Assembly (NCBI GenBank): GCA_964342465.1
Contig: CAYFFQ010000018.1
Location: 1-40,300, forward strand
DNA length: 40,300 nt
Source: MGIIb-Q1 sp964342465
Lineage (GTDB): Archaea > Thermoplasmatota > Poseidoniia > Poseidoniales > Thalassarchaeaceae
Direction: 5' to 3'
The stretch's first letter is position 1. Every line of letters begins with the position of its first letter. The notes below the pieces were generated by a model. It ran no database searches. It saw only the letters and a program-made list of their open reading frames with translations, and was not told where the DNA came from. Both the position numbers and the translations under genes were made by a program. Below are positions 25,443 through 34,200 of the stretch, in pieces.

Positions 25443-27811
25443 CAGGTTGGAGAAGTACGGCTCCCTCTCCTCGACTGGCCATCTTGCTGGTTCTGCTGAC
25501 CCTACTCTCTCTGCAAACCGCGTTTCCCCCCGTCGACGCCCATTCCCAAGGGAGGAACATCGGCCCCATGGTGACTTTCACAGAGGTGACTGACGTCGCT
25601 GGCCTTGCTGGAGTTGATACCGGCCCAGAGACGATTTGGGCCAGTTATGGGCCGGGTGTTTCAGTCGATGACTGCGACGGGGATGGCGACATGGACGTGC
25701 TGTTCACAGCACGGTTTGACCACTTGGAATATGAGACTGAAGAACATTTCTGGGATGATGACACTGATAATTGGACCGCTTCGCGGGCGGAAATCGATGC
25801 CGCCATAGAGGAGAATGCCACCGGGCGTCTCGTCTTCATGGTCAACAATGGGGATGGGACATTCCTCGATTACACGGATGAATCGGGTCTGCGCTTGAAC
25901 CGCACGACTGTGGTCGGTGCTTCATGGGCTGACTATGACAACGATGGTGACAAAGACCTCTACCTCTCAGCATTCGGGCATTCCGATGTTGAGAACCTCG
26001 ATTCAGGAGACAAGAACTTGCTCTATCGAAACGACGGCAATTGTCGCTTCACCGATGTAACGGACGCCACCGGCGCTGGACGGGGGGCACGTGGAACTGC
26101 TGTGGTCGTCAATGGTGTGGTCACCGAGGTCATCATGCACAACTCCGGCAGCGGATATGCCATTGATGGCGGTTTGGCTCCAGCGGTCTTTTTCCGCGGT
26201 GGCAACGGTTCGGGGGCGATTGGCGAAGCGGTCGTCATCCGCAACCCCTATGACTATTCAAGGTACAACGGCAGAATCGTCTCAGTGAGCATCACTAGGG
26301 GTGGTGAGGGTTATGATGAGGACAACCCACCAGAAGTGGTTTTCGTCAGCGGCGTAGCCAACTACGGACACAGCACGACTGCAATCTGGGCCGATTACGA
26401 CCACGACGGAGATGTGGACCTCTATTCGATGAATCTCGGCATCGTGGACGAGGAGAAGTTTTGGGCCCGAACAGAGACGAACTTTCTCTACCGAAACGAG
26501 GGAGATAGGGATGGCGACGGTGAGGTCGAATTCAGCGATGTCACCAAGGAGGCGGGAGTCAGTGGACAGACCGAGGTATCGGACTCTCCCAATCGTTTCT
26601 TCCTCTCCGGCCTATACAGGATGGACCAGGCGAGTCCAACCAATCCGTCAACGATGGCACAGATAGCCTCAGCGGACTATCATGGCAGTGGCCTTTCATT
26701 CGCGGGTGTGTGGTTTGATTACGATGAGGATGGATGGGAAGACCTCTACGTCGCCTCAGATTTCGGAATATCCCCAATCTACCACAATCAGGGTGATGGA
26801 ACCTTCAAGGTGATGACGAAGGAGTTGCGGATGGATATTCCAGGCACCGGAATGGGTGCGCACGCAGGGGATTGGGATGGAGATGGAGACCTCGACCTCT
26901 GTCATTCCAACTTTGGACCCAACTACCTGTGGGAGAACGAGGGTGGAGACAGTTTCAGTGAAAGGAGCGCCGACCTCGGGTTCAGGGATGTCGGTGGCGC
27001 AGGTGGATTCGTTGCCGTCAACTGGGCCTGCCAACTGTTTGACTACGACCTTGACGGCGACCTTGACATCTTCTTCGGCGTGGGAAGAATCAACAGATTC
27101 AGCGCCTACAATAACAACACCCTATACCGAAACGAAGGAGACACCGACGGTGATGGAGTCCTTGACTTCGTCGACATTTCCGGTGAAATTGGCCTTGGAG
27201 GGGCTGAAAAGACGATGGGCGCCTCCATCTTTGACTACGACGGCGATGGTGACCTCGACATTCTTCTCGGACAGGCAGGACGCTCCCCGCAACTCTACTC
27301 GAACAACGCAGTGGAAGAGACTGGCAGGCACTGGCTCAAGATTCAGTTGTCCGGGCGAGAGATAGAGGCAGACCCGTTTCAGAGGTTCTGGGAGAGGGAG
27401 TATTCCAATAGTTTCGGCACCGGTTGCATGGTCATCGTGACTCTAGAGGATGGTCATGAGTTGCGCCAACACGCCTACGGCGGAAGTGGTTTCCTCGGCC
27501 ACAATGAACCGACCGTGCACTTCGGGTTGGACGAGGATGAATCAGTCGAGTCGGTTGAAGTCAGGTGGTCGACTGGAATAACTCAGGTAGTCCGCAATGT
27601 AGATGCTGACCAGACTGTGGTCATGGAAGAGCCGACCAGCCTGCTGTTCATTCTTTTTGAGACTGGTTTTCATCAGTATCTGAACTGGACTCTCTATGCT
27701 CTGTTCATGCTCATAATTCTTGCCAGCGCAGGCCTGCTCATTTACCGACGCAAGTCGAGTAAGGGGGAAGGAGAAGTGGGGAGCAGAGATGCCATCGGCG
27801 AAGAAGAATGA
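25439..27811 (+). CDS. FG-GAP/VCBS repeat protein with ASPIC/UnbV domain
   Basis: A 790-residue exported protein related to the CRTAC1/ASPIC-UnbV family. Signal peptide LAILLVLLTLLSLQTAFP. Repeated Ca-binding FG-GAP/VCBS blades contain DCDGDGDMDVLF, DYDNDGDKDLYLS, DYDHDGDVDLYS, DYDEDGWEDLYV, DWDGDGDLDLCHS and DYDGDGDLDILLG. The C-terminal ASPIC/UnbV region is LKIQLSG...NSFGTGCMVIVTLEDG...HFGLDEDESVESVEVRW. A membrane helix is near 748-769 (ALFMLIILASAGLLIYRR). GTG 25439 overlaps the upstream stop by four bases; longer frames reach back to 25358 but lie inside the upstream gene and lack a signal peptide. Probably a surface-bound adhesion or binding propeller; the ligand is unknown. Confidence 0.9.
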   Translation: MTGWRSTAPSPRLAILLVLLTLLSLQTAFPPVDAHSQGRNIGPMVTFTEVTDVAGLAGVDTGPETIWASYGPGVSVDDCDGDGDMDVLFTARFDHLEYETEEHFWDDDTDNWTASRAEIDAAIEENATGRLVFMVNNGDGTFLDYTDESGLRLNRTTVVGASWADYDNDGDKDLYLSAFGHSDVENLDSGDKNLLYRNDGNCRFTDVTDATGAGRGARGTAVVVNGVVTEVIMHNSGSGYAIDGGLAPAVFFRGGNGSGAIGEAVVIRNPYDYSRYNGRIVSVSITRGGEGYDEDNPPEVVFVSGVANYGHSTTAIWADYDHDGDVDLYSMNLGIVDEEKFWARTETNFLYRNEGDRDGDGEVEFSDVTKEAGVSGQTEVSDSPNRFFLSGLYRMDQASPTNPSTMAQIASADYHGSGLSFAGVWFDYDEDGWEDLYVASDFGISPIYHNQGDGTFKVMTKELRMDIPGTGMGAHAGDWDGDGDLDLCHSNFGPNYLWENEGGDSFSERSADLGFRDVGGAGGFVAVNWACQLFDYDLDGDLDIFFGVGRINRFSAYNNNTLYRNEGDTDGDGVLDFVDISGEIGLGGAEKTMGASIFDYDGDGDLDILLGQAGRSPQLYSNNAVEETGRHWLKIQLSGREIEADPFQRFWEREYSNSFGTGCMVIVTLEDGHELRQHAYGGSGFLGHNEPTVHFGLDEDESVESVEVRWSTGITQVVRNVDADQTVVMEEPTSLLFILFETGFHQYLNWTLYALFMLIILASAGLLIYRRKSSKGEGEVGSRDAIGEEE

Positions 27812-27823
27812 TTTTCCTCAGTC

Positions 27824-27938
27824 ATTTACGGTTTGAGAGCCATCCGAATCGGGTCTAGCCATTTTCATTTACGGTGAGAGAGCCATCCGAATCGGGTCTA
27901 GCCATTTTCAATTACGGTGAGAGAGCCATCCGAATCGG
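27824..27938. repeat. 43-bp tandem repeat, 2.7 copies
   Basis: Units start at 27824, 27867 and 27910 (ATTTACGGT or AATTACGGT), followed by GAGAGCCATCCGAATCGGG and GTCTAGCCATTTTC. Exact period 43, one or a few substitutions between copies. Located in the 158-base gap between two convergent genes, starting 13 bases after the first stop. Confidence 0.92.
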
Positions 27939-27969
27939 GGCCCCCTCGTTTTATTGTCAGAGTTGCCCA

Positions 27970-29010
27970 CTACTCAACTTCACCAGCGGTAATGAGAACC
28001 ATCTCATCAAGATGAATAGTCGGTTCTCTCATTACACCCGTCACATGAATTCCTGAGTGGGCAGTGCCGCCGAGGGCGGTGTTGTCACCGATGGCGAAAT
28101 AACAGGTTCCCTTCACCTTTTCATCTTCGAGAACATTGCCCATCAGACGAGCCTTCGGGTTCATTCCGAATCCGAATTCTGCCACAGTCCAAACGGAATC
28201 CTTCTCCTTGGGGCGAAGTTTCTCAGCTGCCCGTCGATATGTATCCCTGATTTTTTCAGCGGTGTCACCACCACTCACATCCACCACCAACCCCTTCTTC
28301 ACGGTCAGCACCAACGGCTCTTCCAACAGAGTGGAATCCCACGACCCATCGATGACCAGACGGCCGTTCATGGACCCCTCCTTGGGCATTGTGAAGACCT
28401 TGCCGGCCGGAAGGTTGGTGACCTGTCCGGGCCGGTTGCAGATACCGTTGTCCTCGAGTTTCCACCGACGATGTTCAACCTCGAATTCGACATCTGTTCC
28501 CGATTCACTGGTCACTTTCACATTTCTTCGTCGCTTCAGACGTCCCCCTACTTTGGTGATGTCGTTCTTCAGCCGCGAGAAGTCTGCCGTCATCCCCCCC
28601 TCTGTGAAGATGTCAAGAGTGATTCCAGGCATCGTGGCGATGCGCGCCCCGTCATAACGGGCTGCTCTGGTTGCTCGTGTGTGGGTGAGGGAGAATCTGG
28701 TCGGAGCGATGACGATCTGCTGTTTGCGCATCAGTTCTGAGACCACACCGGGGGGTTCGTCACCATGTTGGTGGGTGGGTGGCATCATCAGGAGAAGAAC
28801 TCTCTCTGAGATCAGCGAAGCCTGTTCGTAAATGGCCTGACCTATCTGAGAGGTTTCCGGGTCGGTGATTATGAGTGTGTTCTCATAAGACCGCATCTGC
28901 ATACAGGTTCTGACGACCATGCGGGCAGAGGCGCGCAGTTTCTTCTCCAATTCCCGCGGCGATTGTGGCTCACTATCTTCGCCACTCGGCTCCGATTTAT
29001 CCGTTGCCAT
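27970..29010 (-). CDS. M29-type aminopeptidase
   Basis: A 346-residue cytosolic metallopeptidase resembling family M29 (thermophilic aminopeptidase group), releasing N-terminal amino acids from peptides. Family blocks seen: TNLPAGKVFTMPKEGSMNG, the strand VVDVSGGD, EFGFGMNPKARLMGNVLEDEK, KGTCYFAIGDNTALGGT and HSGIHVTGVMREPTIHLD. The E, H and D in these blocks are the expected metal and catalytic residues. The N terminus is a charged, probably disordered 30-residue lead. ATG 29010 has a TATA-like element 40 bases upstream. It is convergent with the FG-GAP gene, consistent with an independent unit. Marine Group II archaea are rich in peptidases, which fits a peptide-degrading lifestyle. Confidence 0.85.
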   Translation of the reverse strand: MATDKSEPSGEDSEPQSPRELEKKLRASARMVVRTCMQMRSYENTLIITDPETSQIGQAIYEQASLISERVLLLMMPPTHQHGDEPPGVVSELMRKQQIVIAPTRFSLTHTRATRAARYDGARIATMPGITLDIFTEGGMTADFSRLKNDITKVGGRLKRRRNVKVTSESGTDVEFEVEHRRWKLEDNGICNRPGQVTNLPAGKVFTMPKEGSMNGRLVIDGSWDSTLLEEPLVLTVKKGLVVDVSGGDTAEKIRDTYRRAAEKLRPKEKDSVWTVAEFGFGMNPKARLMGNVLEDEKVKGTCYFAIGDNTALGGTAHSGIHVTGVMREPTIHLDEMVLITAGEVE

Positions 29011-29336
29011 ACCCGCCCCGCCCAGTGATGTGCTGCGACCCTATTCAACTATATGCCGGACATGCGAGGAGACGCCGAGTGAGAAATTTGTTCCAATTCC
29101 ATTCATTTTGCCACCACCCAATGGGGGATGGGGCCGTTTCCTATGCCGTAGAATGGTAATAAGGGAATGTGTAACTGCCGACCGATGCGAAGGCTTGGAG
29201 CCTTGAGTTGCACAGAGGGATGAGAGGGCGGTGAATGGGCCGGGGAGTTTCATCGACTGGAAGGCTCAGAGTTTTGAGTTGCACAGAGGGATGAGAGGGC
29301 GGTGAATGGGCCGGGGAGTTTCATCGACTGGAAGGC
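29011..29336. other. Gap between co-directional genes
   Basis: 326 bases with the aminopeptidase promoter at its left end and 71-bp repeats at its right end. No gene seen; plus-strand frames here lack starts and protein-like composition. Confidence 0.5.
29048..29055 (-). promoter_or_regulatory. Probable TATA box of the aminopeptidase gene
   Basis: CATATAGT on the minus strand; expected start near 29024, giving a leader of about 14 bases. Prediction only. Confidence 0.4.
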
Positions 29337-29358
29337 TCAGAGTTTTGAGTTGCACACA
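29205..29358. repeat. 71-bp tandem repeats containing copies of a gene's 3' end
   Basis: GAGTTGCACA begins units at 29205, 29276 and 29347. The units 29205-29275 and 29276-29346 share GAGGGATGAGAGGGCGGTGA and TTTCATCGACTGGAAGGCTC. The third start lies inside the zinc-ribbon gene: its last codons (CNSKL, stop) on the minus strand are the same bases, so each downstream unit carries a copy of that gene's terminal codons and stop. Confidence 0.9.
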
Positions 29359-31028
29359 GGGCAATGCAGCCAATTCTGTTCCACTCCGATTCCACAGCGA
29401 GAACAGTTCTTTCCTGACTGGATGTTGTGATGGACATTGGCCGCTCCCTGACTGGTCTGCGGCCGGCGGGAGACGAGGTCGGAGACTGCATCAAGTGCTG
29501 ATTTTTCCTCTCCTCCACCCTTTGATTCAGGCCATCCCGTTCCCGGTCGCTGTGGTGGGACATGGTCCGGCCAGCCGGTTGCTGGTCGCTCCGGCTGGAT
29601 TGGCTGGCCAGTGACCGGAGCCCGTTTTGGGGTCAATGGTTGAACTTGAGGCTGTTGAGATTGCTCCGCTTGGTGAATCGTATCAGTGGGTGAGGCTGAA
29701 GTTGCAGATGTGGCCGTGCTCACCGCGGTTGGTTGTGATTTAGTGGATGGATGGGTGGCCGCGGCGGTAGGGGCTGAGGCATCTCTCCGAGGTGAGGTGG
29801 TTGTCGCTGGGCCGGCGGCTGTCGGTGGCGAAGTACTCGAAATCGTCGTGGCGGGCTGCGATGTGGCCGCGGTTTGTGACGGCTGACCAACTTGTTCTCC
29901 GGTGGTTGTTGTCGATGTGCTGCTCTCTAGGGTGGGTGAGGAAATGTCTGCTGCTGCCGAGAATTGGTTGGCGAACGCTTCCCCTGCGATTGTCGCGTTC
30001 TGATGAGAGACAACCTCACTCTCTCTGTTTACAGCCGACGGCTTCACCTTCACCAACGTCTCTTTCTCCCTCGATGAAACTGCTGCCGAGCCAGACTTGA
30101 CGGATGGACTTGCAACCGAATCAACCAGTTGGGGCGAAGTTGCGGGCGGTGGTGAGACCTGCTCAGGCGAAGTTGCGGGGGGTGGTGAGACCTGCTCAGG
30201 CGAAGTTGCGGGCGGTGGTGAGACTCGTTGGGGCGAAGTTGCGGGGGGTGGTGAGACCTGCTCAGGCGAAGTTGCGGGCGGTGGTGAGACTCGTTGGGGC
30301 AAAGTTGCGGGCGGTGGTGAGACTTGTTGGGGCAAAGTTGCGGGTGAGACATTGGTTGGAGTTTGTGCATGCGGTTCTGACCTTACATCCTCGAGTTCTG
30401 CGCTGATGGTCGGGCTTGCCGTCGGCATGACAGTCGTCGGCGCTCCGAGTGAGGGAATGGGGGTGACAGAGCCGCTTTTCGCCTCTTGAGTGGAGTGGGC
30501 CAATTCAGCGGACAATTGTAGCAGAGCGGGTTGGTTGCTGGCGGGTGAGGTGAGCAGTCGCTCATATTGTGATATGTAGTGGGCGAGAAGAGATGGGCCA
30601 CCAATCAGGTGGGCCAATCCGAAAAGTCTGAGCAGATTGAACACATCGGTAAGCGATTCGAGAGCGGCGAACAGTTCTGCAGGCAGGTCAGGGGTGGGAC
30701 CTGCATTCCCTTCAGAATCCTCATATCCGAGATAATGCTTGAGAGGGTCGCTCATAGTTATCAGCCCGAATGGTCCAGCGAGGAGATAGTAGACTTCTCC
30801 CCCTTCACATCCGAGTCGCTGAGCAGCCTCGTCGAAACCGAACTCCTCTTGAAGGACGAGATCGATTGTTTTTGAGAAGAACTCCGACATTCCATCGATT
30901 CGATTCATCTCATTCACACGGAGGAGAAAATCAGCAGAATCGGTGACCCCGAAATAGGCAGCCGCTTCATCCACTTCAATTCCTTCAGGTAGAACTGCGC
31001 CGGTCACTTCGGCAGTGGATTCACTCAT
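29337..31028 (-). CDS. Pro/Ser/Thr-rich protein with 11-residue repeats and C-terminal zinc ribbon
   Basis: A 563-residue protein with no signal peptide or membrane helix. Residues 1-175 form a predicted helical domain of unknown family (with FGFDEAAQRLGCEGGEVYYLL). From about 230 to 305 lie seven 11-residue repeats of the type QVSPPPATSPE, encoded by 33-bp DNA repeats at 30133-30345. Then come about 180 residues of Thr/Ser/Pro/Ala-rich, probably disordered sequence. The C terminus is a zinc ribbon, CSRCGIG...LHCPVC. The paired short-range zinc ribbon is like those ending many archaeal regulatory or scaffold proteins. No function can be assigned. Its stop lies inside a tandem duplication. It is followed upstream by the giant surface-protein gene on the same strand, 215 bases away. 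Confidence 0.8.
   Translation of the reverse strand: MSESTAEVTGAVLPEGIEVDEAAAYFGVTDSADFLLRVNEMNRIDGMSEFFSKTIDLVLQEEFGFDEAAQRLGCEGGEVYYLLAGPFGLITMSDPLKHYLGYEDSEGNAGPTPDLPAELFAALESLTDVFNLLRLFGLAHLIGGPSLLAHYISQYERLLTSPASNQPALLQLSAELAHSTQEAKSGSVTPIPSLGAPTTVMPTASPTISAELEDVRSEPHAQTPTNVSPATLPQQVSPPPATLPQRVSPPPATSPEQVSPPPATSPQRVSPPPATSPEQVSPPPATSPEQVSPPPATSPQLVDSVASPSVKSGSAAVSSREKETLVKVKPSAVNRESEVVSHQNATIAGEAFANQFSAAADISSPTLESSTSTTTTGEQVGQPSQTAATSQPATTISSTSPPTAAGPATTTSPRRDASAPTAAATHPSTKSQPTAVSTATSATSASPTDTIHQAEQSQQPQVQPLTPKRAPVTGQPIQPERPATGWPDHVPPQRPGTGWPESKGGGEEKSALDAVSDLVSRRPQTSQGAANVHHNIQSGKNCSRCGIGVEQNWLHCPVCNSKL
30133..30345. repeat. 33-bp in-frame coding repeat
   Basis: Six to seven copies of GAAGTTGCGGGCGGTGGTGA plus a variable 13-base end (CTGCTCAGGC, CTCGTTGGGGC types). 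They encode the SPPPATSP(E/Q)(Q/R)V repeats of the surrounding gene. Two variants, ending E-Q and Q-R, alternate, suggesting growth by duplication of two-unit blocks. Confidence 0.9.
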
Positions 31029-31243
31029 GTGGTTCTACTTCCAGTTCCGCTTCCAAGCATAATTGGTGGTGGACTTGTGCCATCCCCGCCATCCATCTCC
31101 CTTCAAGCCTTTGCCGACTCTCCACGCCATCTCTTGTTGAAGGAGAGTTGTTCCGAGTCTCGATTCGGATGGTTGGTCAAACACACTGGGGAATTGCCCT
31201 CAACCAGATTTCACCCTCCATAGCACCCTCAAGGGTGGTTCGT

Positions 31244-34200
31244 TCACGACTGCGCTTCCTCAATGATGAATCGCGATTGTTTGGCGTTCCAACCCTCAGT
31301 CTGTAGTGAGCGGAGGAGGTTTCTCTCAGGTTCTCCATTTTGCAGGGCTTCGCTAGTCTCCCCAAGTGATTTCTGATAGTTGGCCGAGTCGCGGTTGGTG
31401 AACAGGTCATCCCACTCTTTCGGTTCTGCCTCACGCCGCGCTGCGAGCGGTGATTTGGTCTTCTTGACGGGCGGTGCATCGACTTCTGGTGGCGGTTCTG
31501 CTACCTTGCGCACTTTCCTCTTGGGCGGTTCATCTGCGTCGCCATCGCCATCTGCAACCACCTTCCTTCTCGTGGTTTTACCGGCGGTTCCTGCGGATGG
31601 CCCACGCCGTGAAGGTGGTCCACCCCCCGGCCTATTCGCCCCTGACCCGGCGCGCCCTGTGCCAGTGTTTGCGGGTTGGCCACCGCCATCTCCGCCTCTG
31701 CTTCGATGCGGTGGCCCTCCGCCGCGGCTCGGTGGTCCACTGCTTCGGCCAGAGAAATCCGAAACAGCGGCTGGAGCCCGCCAGCCGCCGCCATCCCTTC
31801 TTGCTGAAGCACCAGCCGCGAAGATGTCATCTCTGCCGAATGGGTCGTCATCCTCGCCACTGTAGAAGTCATCATCTTCATCACCCCATTCATCGCCTCC
31901 GCGGATGATTCGAATGGCGACCAGCGAAAGCAGGGCGAGCACAACGAGTAAGCCGAGTCCACCTCCAACCCAGATGAGAGGCACTCCAGCCGACTCCGAG
32001 TCGCCGTACCACTCCTCATACCAGTCACACGAATGGAACTCCTCTGGAACATCCGCGTTGGGGTCGTTGACTGGGTCATATATGTCCCTCCAAGTGTCGC
32101 ACTCATCGACTTCGTTGCCTTCACCATCTGTCGCTGCTGGGCAACCCACTCCCTTGACACCATCTGCCACCCCCTCTGTCAATGGACATTGGTCGGCATT
32201 GTCGCCCTCGGGATTGTCACCGAATCCGTCGCCATCTCGGTCAGACCACTGTGAAGGGTCATTGATGAAGGCATCCGCCCCCTCTGAGACGCCCCATGCC
32301 CCTTCTGGGTCTGACCAGCCATCGCCATCCGAATCTATGCATCCCCACCTGTCTCCGTCAGGGGGGCCGGTGGAGTTACCGGGTTGGGTCGGACAGGCGT
32401 CTCCTTGGAATCCGCTCTGGTTATCACCGAATCCATCGACATCGTAGTCACCCCATTGTGATGGCTCGGCTGGAAAATCATCGAGAGCATCGGTATAGCC
32501 GTCACCATCCGAGTCGATGTCTGTTCGTGGACAACCCACTTCATCGACGGCAGCGCCCTGCGCAGTTCCGGGGCAGTCGTCAAGTGCATTGGAGACACCG
32601 TCGCCATCTTCGTCCAGTTGATAGGGCGCACAGCCATTGGTGGTGAGGTTCTCATACAGCGTTGTATCGGGGCATACATCGTCGATGTCAGGCACACCGT
32701 CTCCATCGCTGTCGCTGGTCAGTTGGTCATCGCTGCAACCGTTCCCATCCACAGTTGCCCCAGCGGTGGTGTTCGAACATCGGTCGAGTGAGTTGGCGAC
32801 ACCATCACCATCATCGTCCTTCTGGTTCTCAGAACAACCCTTCCACGCCCCCTGTGTGTCGACCGTTTCGCCTATCGTGGTGTTTTGACAGACATCCTCG
32901 GAATCTATGATGCCGTCACCATCTTGGTCCTCGGCAGGAAGCGGGCAGCCTCGCCCATCTTCTCCATATTCATATCCATATTCTGTGGGGCAGTAGTCTC
33001 CGTTCGTCTGGTTGGAGAAATCACCGAATCCATCTCCGTCTGTGTCCCTCCACTGTTCTGGGTTGCTGGAGTTTGAATCTGCGTTTCCGGCGGGGTGGGC
33101 AGGTTCATTGACATCTCCATTGGAATAGCCATCCCCATCGCTGTCTGGGCAACCGAGACGGTCCACCGTCGAGTTGCCGTAGACCACTGGGCACTCGTCC
33201 GGCGTAGTTCCGGAAGGGTTGTCACCGTAGCCGTCTTGGTCGGTGTCATTCCACTGAGTATCGTCTTCTATGAACGCGTCCTGTCTCCACGCTTCGTAGG
33301 TCTCGTTGTCACCATAGCCATCGCCGTCACGGTCGTGCCACTGCTGCGAGCAGTTCGCTAGGCTCCCGCACTCCTCGCCGGCATTGCCGCCACCCGGCCA
33401 CTTGTCTGCGCATCCATTGTGGCCGTCAGAGGTCACTCCGTGACACTGGCTGCTATCGTAGAGCCACGAAGACTCCTGTGCATTCTCGGCTAGGTGTGGG
33501 TCGGACCAACCATCTCCATCACTGTCGGCACAACCCCCCCTGTCGAAAGCCGAGAAACCCTGCATGGCGGGACACTGGTCGCCACTCCAATCGATGTGGA
33601 ACCAATCCGGTGAGTTGTCACCATCGACATCGACACCGTGTTGAAGTCTGAGAGTCGAATTGGCGTATTCGAAATCGTGGTTGTCCCCCCAACCATCATC
33701 ATCGAGGTCTTCCCACTGGTTGCCGTTTAGGGGATAGATGTCCGTTGAGGAATCGGCACCGCAACAATCCGGCCCGTGGTTGTCGAGATGTCCATCTTCG
33801 TCGGTGTCCCGTTGTTGATACCAGTTGATGGGGTCTTGGTCGGGAGTCGTGGTCCACAGTCCGGGGGAAGACCAGCCGTCTCCATCAGGGTCTGGACAAC
33901 CCTTGCTGTCTATCCATGAATTTCCTTGGTCATTGAGACAGGTGTCGATAGCATCAGCCCAGCCGTCCCAATCGGCATCGGAGCATCCGAACAATCCCCA
34001 TCGGCTTCCGCGGTCGAATGGCCCAGTGCCACTGTTGACGCAGGAGTCAGGCACAGGTCCGTCGGGATTGTCGCCATATCCATCACCGTCAGCATCGTTC
34101 CATTGACCCCCGACATTGGGAACATCATCCCATGGAGATGGGATGAAATCGCGGTCCCAGTCCGGATAAATCCGATAGGATGTGAGACGGTTGTTGGAAT

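Noticed and set aside
28057..28740. 227-codon plus-strand frame
   Set aside because: Antisense shadow of the M29 aminopeptidase, whose motifs fix the true strand.
31380..31865. Plus-strand frames opposite the giant protein's tail
   Set aside because: Gly/Pro/Arg-rich minus-strand coding leaves long open shadows; none has protein-like features.
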